Assembly (NCBI GenBank): GCA_937915825.1
Contig: CALGGT010000042.1
Span: 1-24,110 of the forward strand
From: an uncultured Eubacterium sp.
GTDB lineage: Bacteria > Bacillota > Clostridia > Lachnospirales > Lachnospiraceae
Length of the DNA: 24,110 nucleotides
Direction of reading: 5' to 3'
Every line of letters starts with the position of its first letter. The first letter of the stretch is position 1. Position numbers and translations under genes: made by a program. Positions 15,647 to 23,143 of the stretch are shown here, piece by piece. A model generated the notes under the pieces. It was given only the letters and a program-made list of their open reading frames with translations. It had not been told where the DNA came from and did not search any database.

Positions 15647-15690
15647 AACAACCTCCTGTAAATCCGTGAAAAGAACCGGATCTCATCGAT

Positions 15691-16917
15691 CTAGAAAACT
15701 GAGTTGGCAACGATCTTTCCATTTACGTTCCAATAGGACCGGATCCGTTCGTAATAGCGGATTCCACGAACCAACGGTTTCTTGTTATATTTGTTGATCA
15801 CTACTTTAGACACTTTTGATTTCACTTTTTTCGCTACTTTGTACCCGGTTTTTTTGTTTTTGGAGATCAACACTTTATAATAGGCTGCCTTCTTATTTTT
15901 CTTCCAGGTCACCGTGATATTCTTCTTATTCCCTTTGCATTTGATCTTGGTATGAATGCAGATCATCCGGACATCGGACCATGGTCCATAGACACGGTTT
16001 CCGTTTACCTCTGCAAATAAGCGAACCTTCAGAACATAGGGCTTATTCTTCTTAAATTGGTAAGAAACCCCTTTCCCTGCAATGGACGTCCCACTCTTGA
16101 TCTCTTTCCCCTTTAAGTTCGTCAGCTGATACTCGTAACCGCTGGCGTCCCCCTGGGTGTCAACGGCCAGGATGGTGGCTTTCCCGTTCTTAGCATTGAG
16201 CTTTGAAAGGGAGAATTCATTCAGGCTCACTTTATGAGGCGTATCCGGCAACGTGGTAGCGGTCAAAATGGTATAAGGTTTCGTCGCGTGATATCCGCTT
16301 TCCGAAAGTACATAGGGAACCACCGCAACGGCATACGTGGTATTGGGCGTTAGTCCCGTTGCCTGATACGTTGTGGTTGTAACATCACCGATCACGATGG
16401 ATCGGTCCTGATTGGTAATCAGATAACCGTCCGCTCCCTTCACACTGCTCCATGTAAGGGTGAAGGACGTGGAAGTTTCATCTTTTACCGCCGTGGAACC
16501 ACTCTCTTTCCACTCCACTGCCTCATCGATGGGGGTCGCCATTTCCACAACATCCGATTCCCCCAAAACCTGACTCTCATCCTTCCCGGCCATCACTTCC
16601 AACGCGGTGGAATATTTCAACGCTTCTACGCGCACGTAGTATTTTCTTGCAAATTCCAACCCGGTCATCGTCATCTCATTGACACTGATATCTCCGGCCA
16701 GACTTAGGGAATCCTTGGTTTCGCCATAATAGATGCGATAACCGTCCGCAGTTCCGGTTCCGTTATAGGTCATGGAAAATGCGAATCCGGCCTTTCCTGC
16801 CGTGTCCGTTCCGCTGCCGGTTTGCTCTACGGTAACCTCTTTGGCCTTGGCCACCCCCGGCACCGAAAGAATCATGAAACACATACATATCATACCAAAT
16901 ATAAGTTTCTTCTTCAT
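15691..16917 (-). CDS. Secreted protein with fibronectin type III-like modules
   Basis: I chose ATG 16917 (MKKKLIFGMI...), because AAGGAG lies six bases before it; the frame is open to 16953. The 408-residue product has a signal peptide (about 1-26, GVAKA/KE) and then two fibronectin-like beta modules. The first (about 34-115) contains the segment GYRIYYGETKDSL and the second (about 135-220) contains SVKGADGYLIT and GLTPNTTYAVAV. A third beta module and a lysine-rich C-terminal one (AAYYKVLISKNKKTGYK) follow. There is no wall-anchor motif. The last module resembles the C-terminal modules of the LRR protein at 3883-5658 in pattern and basic charge. The role is unknown; extracellular binding is likely. 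It lies 78 bases behind the aminopeptidase gene. Confidence 0.85.
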   Translation of the reverse strand: MKKKLIFGMICMCFMILSVPGVAKAKEVTVEQTGSGTDTAGKAGFAFSMTYNGTGTADGYRIYYGETKDSLSLAGDISVNEMTMTGLEFARKYYVRVEALKYSTALEVMAGKDESQVLGESDVVEMATPIDEAVEWKESGSTAVKDETSTSFTLTWSSVKGADGYLITNQDRSIVIGDVTTTTYQATGLTPNTTYAVAVVPYVLSESGYHATKPYTILTATTLPDTPHKVSLNEFSLSKLNAKNGKATILAVDTQGDASGYEYQLTNLKGKEIKSGTSIAGKGVSYQFKKNKPYVLKVRLFAEVNGNRVYGPWSDVRMICIHTKIKCKGNKKNITVTWKKNKKAAYYKVLISKNKKTGYKVAKKVKSKVSKVVINKYNKKPLVRGIRYYERIRSYWNVNGKIVANSVF

Positions 16918-16930
16918 ACCTTGCTCCTTA

Positions 16931-16982
16931 CTGTTCTGTTTGCTATGTTGCATGCAGTACGATTTGCTGTTCTGTTTGCTAT
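16931..16982. repeat. 16-bp direct repeats before the fibronectin-like gene
   Basis: CTGTTCTGTTTGCTAT occurs at 16931-16946 and 16967-16982, with a GCATGC-containing spacer between. The pair fills the gap between the aminopeptidase stop and the next ribosome site. No hairpin or promoter was seen here. Confidence 0.85.
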
Positions 16983-16995
16983 ACTTCGTCCTGTC

Positions 16996-18408
16996 TCAGA
17001 TTTTTTCCAGGAATGTTAAATATCCACGGTAGGTTTCATACACATCGGCCTTGCTCACGATCTCCCAAGGCGCGTGCATATTTAATACTGCCACACCGCA
17101 ATCGATGACTTCCATTCCGTACAAAGCCGTAATATAAGCAATGGTTCCGCCGCCGCCGGCATCTACCTTCCCAAGTTCTGCCGTTTGGTAGACCACCTTG
17201 TCTTCATCTAAAATATTACGGATCTTAGCGACATATTCCGCGTTGGCGTCGTTGCTGCCGGATTTTCCCCTGGCACCGGTGTATTTATTAAACACCATTC
17301 CTTTTCCTAAGAACGCGGCATTGGCCTGATCAAACACGTCCTGATACAGGGGATCATAACCGGCACTGACATCCGAAGACAGCATACGGGAATTGGCCAG
17401 GCAACGGCGAAGGCTTAGATCCACCGACTTTTTCCCCGTGCTCTGGATCAACTCCGCGACCATGTTCTCAAAAAAGCGGGACTGCATCCCGGTTGCTCCC
17501 ACACTTCCGATCTCTTCCTTATCTACCAGCAAGCAACAAGTTGTATACGCAGGGATCTTCTTGGAAGCCACATCCAGCATGGCCATCAAAGAAGTATAGG
17601 CACAAACCTTGTCGTCGTGGCCATAGGCAATCACCATGCTTCGGTCCACCCCTAAATCCCTGGCTTTTCCCGCCGGTACGATTTCCAGTTCCGCCGAAAG
17701 AAAATCCTCTTCCTCAACCTGATAGGTTTCCTTCAAGATCCTTAAAACATTGGCTTTAATGGTGTCTTTTGGATCTTCCTTATCTTGATCCCCCTTCTTG
17801 CTATCCGGGATATTTCCCACCAGGAGATCCAAGTTCTCCCCTTCCACAACCACATTTGCCTTTTTTTGCATGCGTTCTCCGGACAAATGGATCAACAGGT
17901 CCGTCACACAAAAGACCGGATCATCTTCCTTCTCACCCAGTTCCACCTTCACCACCGTTCCATCTTTCTTCACAAAAACGCCGTGAATGGCCAGAGGGAG
18001 GGTCACCCACTGGTATTTCTTGATCCCGCCATAATAGTGCGTATCAAAGTACGCCAAGCCACCCGCCTCATATACAGGATTTTGCTTTACATCCATACGG
18101 GGGGAGTCCACATGGGCTCCTAAGATCGCCATGCCTTCTTCCAGATCCTTCTCCCCGATCTGGAACAAAACCATGGTTTTGTTCATCTGCACGGCGTAAA
18201 CCTTGTCCCCGGGTTTTAATTTCTTCTTCTCTTTTACAATCTCTCTAAGATCCTTAAATCCGGCTTCTTTTGCTTTAGCTACACTGTATGCAATGCACTC
18301 CCGCTCGGTCTTACCCTGATTTAAGAACTCTTTGTATTTTTCATTGAATTCCTGGCACAATGTGATTTGTTTTTTGTTATAACTTGTCCAAACACTTTTT
18401 CGTTTCAT
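16996..18408 (-). CDS. M18-family aminopeptidase
   Basis: Zinc aminopeptidase of the aspartyl aminopeptidase type, cytosolic, normally a large tetrahedral oligomer that trims N-terminal residues (often acidic) from peptides. The 470-residue length is right. The co-catalytic metal site is complete in sequence: H99 and D101 (GAHVDSPR), the double Glu in DKEEIGSVGATGMQ, an Asp in DVSAGYDPLYQ, and a C-terminal His in MHAPWEIVSKADVYE. A further family mark is YGHDDKVCAYTSLMAM. Its ATG overlaps the stop of the preceding 95-aa gene (ATGA), so translation is coupled. Bacterial M18 enzymes vary in substrate, so the exact preference is not certain. Confidence 0.95.
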   Translation of the reverse strand: MKRKSVWTSYNKKQITLCQEFNEKYKEFLNQGKTERECIAYSVAKAKEAGFKDLREIVKEKKKLKPGDKVYAVQMNKTMVLFQIGEKDLEEGMAILGAHVDSPRMDVKQNPVYEAGGLAYFDTHYYGGIKKYQWVTLPLAIHGVFVKKDGTVVKVELGEKEDDPVFCVTDLLIHLSGERMQKKANVVVEGENLDLLVGNIPDSKKGDQDKEDPKDTIKANVLRILKETYQVEEEDFLSAELEIVPAGKARDLGVDRSMVIAYGHDDKVCAYTSLMAMLDVASKKIPAYTTCCLLVDKEEIGSVGATGMQSRFFENMVAELIQSTGKKSVDLSLRRCLANSRMLSSDVSAGYDPLYQDVFDQANAAFLGKGMVFNKYTGARGKSGSNDANAEYVAKIRNILDEDKVVYQTAELGKVDAGGGGTIAYITALYGMEVIDCGVAVLNMHAPWEIVSKADVYETYRGYLTFLEKI

Positions 18409-18692
18409 CTTTTGATCGGTCCTCCATCCTTCCTTCTTCCTTCATTCATCCTTAATCGTGGCATCTTTTCGTACATACTTTTCATTTCCAGTTCCTGCAT
18501 GATCACGTCGTAACCATCTCTGCCATCCTCAATGGTAATCTCCATACTGGCCGCAATGCTGGCAATCAGGTAGTCGTCCAATTCATCCTGCATGTCCCTT
18601 AACAGTTCCATCCTTCTTTCATTGGAGTCTGCATCCAGGAAAAGAAGAAGGTTCTCCAGGTCTTTTTTTTCGTCACGCTTTTCCACAACCAT
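18405..18692 (-). CDS. Small acidic protein, 95 aa, unknown function
   Basis: I do not recognise this protein. It is charged and mostly helical (KKDLENLLLFLDADSNERRM, DMQDELDDYLIASIAASMEI), with no signal peptide, membrane segment or Cys motif, and a basic tail. A good promoter lies directly upstream. AAGGGAG precedes the ATG by three bases, which is rather close; a GTG two codons later would be better spaced. The gene overlaps the aminopeptidase start by four bases (ATGA). The coupling suggests a role alongside the peptidase, or simply a leader gene. Confidence 0.75.
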   Translation of the reverse strand: MVVEKRDEKKDLENLLLFLDADSNERRMELLRDMQDELDDYLIASIAASMEITIEDGRDGYDVIMQELEMKSMYEKMPRLRMNEGRRKDGGPIKR

Positions 18693-18717
18693 CGTCTCCC
18701 TTCATAATCTTCGCTTC

Positions 18718-18746
18718 ATTATATCATAAACCGGATCAAAAGTCAG
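18718..18746 (-). promoter_or_regulatory. Sigma-A promoter of the 95-aa gene and aminopeptidase
   Basis: Reverse strand: -35 CTGACT (18746-18741), 17-base spacer, consensus -10 TATAAT (18723-18718). It gives a leader of about 20 bases and is divergent from the promoter at 18810-18838. Confidence 0.75.
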
Positions 18747-18809
18747 TAAAATCCTTAAAAAATCCTTGTGATCCACAGGGAAAAATCCATTTTCTTTCCG
18801 GTCATATGG

Positions 18810-18838
18810 TTGACAGAAAGCGCCAGGAATGTTACAAT
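18810..18838 (+). promoter_or_regulatory. Sigma-A promoter of the KDPG aldolase gene
   Basis: Consensus -35 TTGACA (18810-18815), 17-base spacer, -10 TACAAT (18833-18838). Transcription should start near 18845, giving an 80-base leader. Confidence 0.88.
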
Positions 18839-18847
18839 GTGGAAGGC

Positions 18848-18874
18848 TTAAACCAATGGAATACAAAGGTTTAA
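18848..18874. promoter_or_regulatory. Candidate operator in the KDPG aldolase leader
   Basis: Inverted repeat TTAAACC (18848-18854) / GGTTTAA (18868-18874), centres 20 bases apart (two helical turns), just downstream of the predicted start point. This is a usual place for a repressor of sugar-acid genes. No regulator gene is nearby, so this is inference only. Confidence 0.4.
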
Positions 18875-18923
18875 CAGAATTGTACGATCACTTAAGAAAA
18901 TATATAGAAAGAAGGTCTCTTAC

Positions 18924-19886
18924 ATGAATGATACATTGAAAACATTATACCACATTGGCATTGTTCCCGTGGTGGCCATTAACGACGCAAAGGATGCAAA
19001 ACCTCTGGCGAAAGCACTTTGTGACGGTGGTCTCCCCTGTGCGGAGGTTACCTTCCGAACCGCTTGCGCTAAGGAAGCCATTCAGACCATGACAAGGGAA
19101 TTCCCCCAAATGTTCGTTGGAGCCGGAACGGTTCTGACCACCCAGCAGGTGGACGAGGCAGTGGAAGCCGGTGCCAAATTCATTGTAAGTCCCGGGTTAA
19201 ATCCGGATGTGGTTTCTTATTGTGTGGATAAAGGAATTCCTGTGACTCCCGGGTGTTCCAGTCCTTCTGACATTGAACGGGCCATGAGTTTCGGACTGGA
19301 TGTTGTAAAAATCTTCCCGGCAGAGGCCATTGGCGGTTTGAAATTGATCAAATCCGTAGCCGCTCCCTATGTAGGCATGAAATTCATGCCCACCGGCGGG
19401 ATCAATGCTAAGAATTTAAATGACTATTTAGGTTATGACCGCATCCTTGCCTGTGGCGGAAGCTGGATGGTAAAATCCGATCTGATCGACGCCGGCAAGT
19501 TTGATGAGATCACCCAGATGACCAAAGAAGCCGTTTCTCTTATGTTGGGCTTTCAGATCAAGCACGTTGGCATTAACTCAGTCGACGAGGAGGCCGCTAA
19601 GAAAACCGCCGATACATTTGAGAATATCTTTGGTTTTACCAAGAGAGAGGAAAGCGGTTCTTACTTCTGCAACAACGATGTAGAGGTTATGAAATCCAAA
19701 GGTAAAGGCACCGTTGGTCACATTGCCATCGGTTGTAATTCCGTGGACCGGGCGGTCTACCATTTGGAATCCCGCGGCATCGAATTCGACCATGATACCG
19801 CCCTTTTTGACAGCAAGGGCACCATGCGTTTTATTTACCTGAAGGAAGAGATCGGCGGATACGCAGTTCACTTAACTTTAAACTAA
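18924..19886 (+). CDS. eda: KDPG/KHG aldolase fused to a C-terminal VOC (glyoxalase-fold) domain
   Basis: Residues 1-205 form the class I aldolase that splits 2-keto-3-deoxy-6-phosphogluconate to pyruvate and glyceraldehyde-3-phosphate, serving sugar-acid breakdown. The catalytic E41 and R45 (AEVTFRT) and Schiff-base K129 (DVVKIFPAEAIGG) are present, with VGAGTVLT and PTGGINAKN phosphate-site motifs. Residues about 210-320 form a VOC domain (IKHVGINSVDEEA, VGHIAIGCNSVDRAV, GGYAVHLTLN) with histidines H214, H266 and H316. This makes the protein about 110 residues longer than ordinary Eda. The VOC activity is unknown. The gene is alone, with its own promoter and terminator. GAAGG precedes the ATG by eight bases. 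Confidence 0.93.
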   Translation: MNDTLKTLYHIGIVPVVAINDAKDAKPLAKALCDGGLPCAEVTFRTACAKEAIQTMTREFPQMFVGAGTVLTTQQVDEAVEAGAKFIVSPGLNPDVVSYCVDKGIPVTPGCSSPSDIERAMSFGLDVVKIFPAEAIGGLKLIKSVAAPYVGMKFMPTGGINAKNLNDYLGYDRILACGGSWMVKSDLIDAGKFDEITQMTKEAVSLMLGFQIKHVGINSVDEEAAKKTADTFENIFGFTKREESGSYFCNNDVEVMKSKGKGTVGHIAIGCNSVDRAVYHLESRGIEFDHDTALFDSKGTMRFIYLKEEIGGYAVHLTLN

Positions 19887-19933
19887 TTCCACCGCAACCC
19901 GGAATTGAAGTTGCAAAGATCCATCCGATCATA

Positions 19934-19961
19934 GATCGAACCGGATCGAACCGGATCGAAC
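19934..19961. repeat. Tandem 10-bp repeat before the terminator
   Basis: GATCGAACCG is repeated 2.8 times in perfect register between the KDPG aldolase stop and its terminator. It is not part of any recognised gene. Confidence 0.85.
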
Positions 19962-19976
19962 ATCTAAAAATCAAGA

Positions 19977-20011
19977 AAGCAGGAAGCCGTTTTCGACTTC
20001 CTGCTTTTTTT
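19977..20011 (+). terminator. Intrinsic terminator of the KDPG aldolase gene
   Basis: 10-bp stem AAGCAGGAAG / CTTCCTGCTT with a 10-base loop, followed by a T run (20005-20011). On the reverse strand the same stem is followed by TTTCTTGATTTTT, so it may also end the converging Psp operon. Confidence 0.92.
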
Positions 20012-20056
20012 ACCTTTTCCTTCGGATCCTCGGATGAAAGAATCCTCAAATCCTTA

Positions 20057-21136
20057 TTAAATCAACTTATTTCCGCAATTGCTGCAGAAATTGGCGCCTC
20101 CCGTAGGAGATCCGCAATTGGGGCAGAACTTGGGAGCTTGTCCTTCCCCGCCGGTCCCTGCTGTCCCTGCTGCTCCAGCTGCTCCGGCTGCACCTGCCGC
20201 TCCGGCTGTCCCTGCTGCTCCAGCTGCTCCGGCTGCACCAGCTGCTCCAGCTGCACCAGCTGCTCCGGCTGTACCTGCTGCTCCGCCAGTTACCTGATTC
20301 ATTTGATTCATCATTTGTCCGGCAATGTTCATCCCCATCATCATTCCTGCCATATCACCGGCAACGGAACCTCCGGATAATTTCCCTTCCGACATCGCGT
20401 CCGTAACCGAGATCGTTTGATAGGTTCCCACATCTCCCACCATGGATTGCGCTGCATTCTTGTTGATCATATCCTGGATTTCCTGAGGATAATTAAAGCT
20501 CATAATGCTGAAGCCGCAAATACTGATTCCATCTTTGACCATTTCCATGTCCAAATCCTCACGGATTCCCTTGGAAATATCAAACGCATTGGCTTGGAGA
20601 TTAAACATATCCTTCCCTTCCTGGGAAATCCACTTCATCAAAAGCTGATCCAGAATGGTCGTGATACGAATCTTTACATCGTCAACGTAATACTCTTGTT
20701 TCACACCGGCGATCTTATCGATCAACGTTGTGTAATCGCTCACTTTAATATTGGCCGTTCCATTGGCGCGGATCGGCATACCACCGGGAAGTGCCGGAGT
20801 GGGAATCATAACCGGATTCTTCGTTCCCCACTTCATGGTAAACTCCTTGGTATTAACGAAGAGAACCTCCGCTCTCATACCACTGTTAAATCCGAACTTA
20901 AATCCCTTTAAAGTTGAGAGAAAGGGGATGATCTGAGACTCAATGTCGTATTCTCCGTCATCTGTGAAAATCCCTTCGATCTTGCCATTGTAAAGGAAGA
21001 TCGCATCCTGACCCGGACGAATGATCAGTCGCGAACCCTTCTTGATCTCCCGGTTTGTCCACTTCCAGAAGATCATATCGTCTTTCCATTCTTCCCACTC
21101 AACAACGTTGGCAAATTGCCCTGATAAAATTCCCAT
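20057..21136 (-). CDS. SPFH-domain protein with C-terminal zinc ribbon (YdjI-like)
   Basis: A 359-residue protein matching B. subtilis YdjI, an SPFH-domain partner of PspA. The SPFH region (about 20-240; IIRPGQDAIFLYNGKIEGIF, KITTILDQ-type helices) is followed by a glycine/methionine-rich stretch. Then comes an unusual low-complexity tract of about 50 residues built of Ala-Ala-Gly with a few Thr. The C-terminus is a zinc ribbon with CPNC and CSNC. There is no membrane helix, so it should be peripheral on the inner face of the membrane. GGAGG precedes the start, and the YdjH-like gene lies 50 bases upstream with no terminator between. It is the last gene of the Psp-type operon. Confidence 0.92.
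   Translation of the reverse strand: MGILSGQFANVVEWEEWKDDMIFWKWTNREIKKGSRLIIRPGQDAIFLYNGKIEGIFTDDGEYDIESQIIPFLSTLKGFKFGFNSGMRAEVLFVNTKEFTMKWGTKNPVMIPTPALPGGMPIRANGTANIKVSDYTTLIDKIAGVKQEYYVDDVKIRITTILDQLLMKWISQEGKDMFNLQANAFDISKGIREDLDMEMVKDGISICGFSIMSFNYPQEIQDMINKNAAQSMVGDVGTYQTISVTDAMSEGKLSGGSVAGDMAGMMMGMNIAGQMMNQMNQVTGGAAGTAGAAGAAGAAGAAGAAGAAGTAGAAGAAGAAGAAGTAGTGGEGQAPKFCPNCGSPTGGANFCSNCGNKLI
20150..20290 (-). repeat. Ala-Ala-Gly codon repeat inside the YdjI-like gene
   Basis: Near-perfect 9-base units (GCAGCCGGA-like, on the reverse strand) encode the AAG tract. Silent third-base changes are scattered but the reading frame is kept. Such tracts can change length by slippage in 9-base steps without frameshift. 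Confidence 0.85.
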
Positions 21137-21186
21137 CTAAAAATCCTCCATTTTCTATTTTCTTTGAAACATTCCAAGGATTCCTT

Positions 21187-22005
21187 TTAGAACCCGTGAT
21201 TACTACTTCCTGAGTGGCCACCGCCACCACCGCCGCCACCACCGCCAGAACTATCGCTTTCAATTCTCGTTCTGGTCTCCGTGGTATGTGTATATCGGTC
21301 AAATCTTCCCGGAATCCGGGAGTTTTTACTATCCATATAAGTCGCGTTCGACACAGTTACCTTTTCATGAAGACTGGAGGCACGGATCAATATAACAAGT
21401 CCTACCACCACGATGGCGCCGATCAAATGAAACCACCATTGAAAATAAAAAGCATCGAACATGGCTTTGCGCTTCAAATATTTCTCTACGTATTTTACAA
21501 AAACCTCACAAGCTCTCTTATAATCGCGAGATCTCATGGCACCATCCAGATGACCCGCAAGCTCTTCCATTCGCCGGTCGCCGGTGTACGCCTGAACGCC
21601 ATTGTACCCAAAACTGTCACACCGGAAATAATTCCGTCTATCTCCCTGGCCAAAGTAGGAGATAAATAAGACAATGGAGTCCGTTTGATCTCCAACGATT
21701 TTCCGGACTTCTTCCACCGCCGCGTCCTCGTTGTATTTATTGTCAGATTCCGTGGAAATAATATAAACAGAAATCCCTTTTTTCCGGTATATCTCCTCCA
21801 TGGTTTTCTCTAAAGAGGAAAAATTCGCGTTCCCAAAAATTCCTGTATGATCCAGAACTCCATATTTGTTTGCCAGAACCCCGGGAGAATCCCCGTTGAC
21901 TTCTTCCGCATGGACCACATTCCCGGTTCCAACGATCCCAAAGGCAAATAGCACACAGAATAGCACGCCTAGCAGATACGGCCATTTTTTTATCGTTTTT
22001 ATCAT
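21187..22005 (-). CDS. TPM-domain membrane protein (YdjH-like)
   Basis: I chose ATG 22005 (MIKTIKKWPYL...), which overlaps the stop of the upstream gene by four bases (ATGA) and has GGGAGG nine bases before it; the frame runs open to 22089. The 272-residue protein has a signal peptide (about 1-33, VVHA/EE). An extracytoplasmic TPM-type domain follows (about 40-165; GVLDHTGIFGNANFSSLEK, GISVYIISTES, SIVLFISY). One membrane helix comes next (about 180-200, HLIGAIVVVGLVILI), then a cytoplasmic tail ending in ten glycines and HSGSSNHGF. TPM domains occur in YgcG and plant photosystem-repair proteins. In B. subtilis the YdjG-YdjH pair sits in the membrane and recruits PspA with YdjI. Confidence 0.9.
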   Translation of the reverse strand: MIKTIKKWPYLLGVLFCVLFAFGIVGTGNVVHAEEVNGDSPGVLANKYGVLDHTGIFGNANFSSLEKTMEEIYRKKGISVYIISTESDNKYNEDAAVEEVRKIVGDQTDSIVLFISYFGQGDRRNYFRCDSFGYNGVQAYTGDRRMEELAGHLDGAMRSRDYKRACEVFVKYVEKYLKRKAMFDAFYFQWWFHLIGAIVVVGLVILIRASSLHEKVTVSNATYMDSKNSRIPGRFDRYTHTTETRTRIESDSSGGGGGGGGGGHSGSSNHGF

Positions 22006-23060
22006 AGCACCGGTCCTCCCAACAAAACAGTGATCAGACGCAGCAGGATAAAAATTATGACCGAATACAACCCGATCTTCCCAAGGCATACCTTGACAGA
22101 GACCGGTGGCACTCCGGAAATCTTCCCGGTTTGTCCATTCATTGCAAACGTATAATCCTTATCATCCTGTTTGATATACATCATCCACACCGGAACCATG
22201 GTATAATCCACCTTTGTTTTGGTGAGTTGGTACGCCTTATTTTTGATCCTTACGGTGGAATACTGAGAAGCTGTCCCCTTCACATAGGTGTCCATGAAAT
22301 TTTCGACTTTTTTCTTTGCCCGGTCAAACATTTCGTCTGCGGTATAATCGTATTTTTCCGCTACATAGCCGGCAAAATACTGATTGTTGAATGCCGTTAG
22401 CTTTTCATTCTTAAAGGGCTCCAATAAATCCATTAAATGGTCGTCCATTCTTTGGGACGCATCCTCCGGAATCCGGTTATATCTCAGATCCAGTCTCCGA
22501 TACACATCGTAGTGTTTCGTAATCGTAACCTCATAATTCCCTTCCCGGTGAGTGGTAGAGATGGTTCCTTCCATCAGAACCTCCCCTTGCCCGGCAATGT
22601 CATAAAACCAAAACGGGACATAAATCCCCTCTAATTCCTTAATCCGAAGCTGCTGCCTGAAACTGAGAGGCGAATAGACCGCCTTCTTACACCATTCCTT
22701 AAAACTGGTCAGGGCCGTCTCTTTATTGATCTCAAACGGCAAAACCAATTGCGGTGCCAAGACTCCATCCAATCGATCTTGCAAAACCACCGGAGAATCA
22801 CAAAAACTACATTTGGTCGCGGTGGTATTCGGATTGCACAGAATCACCGCTCCACAGTTCTGACAATGATATTCCCGGACTTCACCCGGATCCATGTAGG
22901 TAGCTTCTTCCTTGCATTCCTCCACGGTCTGGATTTCCCCCTCAAAGGAGGCATTCTCGATCTCAAACTTCGTATCGCAGCTTTCACATTTCAGCTTTCC
23001 GCTTGCCGCGTCAAAGAGCATGTTGGAACCGCACTCGGGACATTTATACTGTATTACCAT
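22002..23060 (-). CDS. Zinc-ribbon membrane protein (YdjG-like)
   Basis: I chose ATG 23060 (MVIQYKCPECGSN...), since GGGAG lies nine bases before it; an ATG at 23081 has no clear ribosome site. The 352-residue product carries two N-terminal zinc ribbons (CPEC...CESC at about 7-29 and CQNC...CSFC at about 66-88). A middle domain with the YdjG-type LPFEINKETALTSFKEWC and GIYVPFWFYDI motifs follows, and one C-terminal membrane helix (about 325-347). It starts after a terminator that separates it from pspA, and its stop overlaps the YdjH-like start. The membrane pair is thought to sense or anchor the Psp response. Confidence 0.9.
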   Translation of the reverse strand: MVIQYKCPECGSNMLFDAASGKLKCESCDTKFEIENASFEGEIQTVEECKEEATYMDPGEVREYHCQNCGAVILCNPNTTATKCSFCDSPVVLQDRLDGVLAPQLVLPFEINKETALTSFKEWCKKAVYSPLSFRQQLRIKELEGIYVPFWFYDIAGQGEVLMEGTISTTHREGNYEVTITKHYDVYRRLDLRYNRIPEDASQRMDDHLMDLLEPFKNEKLTAFNNQYFAGYVAEKYDYTADEMFDRAKKKVENFMDTYVKGTASQYSTVRIKNKAYQLTKTKVDYTMVPVWMMYIKQDDKDYTFAMNGQTGKISGVPPVSVKVCLGKIGLYSVIIFILLRLITVLLGGPVL

Positions 23061-23086
23061 GGCAGAATTCTCCCTTTTCATCTTTG

Positions 23087-23125
23087 AAAAAGAATCTTCC
23101 CGGTCTTATGGGCCGAGAAGATTCT
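23087..23125 (-). terminator. Intercistronic terminator after pspA
   Basis: Reverse strand: 13-bp stem AGAATCTTCTCGG / CCGGGAAGATTCT (one U-G pair), nine-base loop, then TTTT. It lies 19 bases past the pspA stop and before the YdjG-like gene. The pair at the odd position is a C/A mismatch on the forward strand, so the stem is best formed in the reverse-strand transcript. Confidence 0.85.
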
Positions 23126-23143
23126 CGTCGGATCCTATTGCAA

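Noticed and set aside
20079..20297. Forward-strand proline/alanine-rich frame
   Set aside because: It is the reverse complement of the Ala-Ala-Gly tract of the YdjI-like gene.
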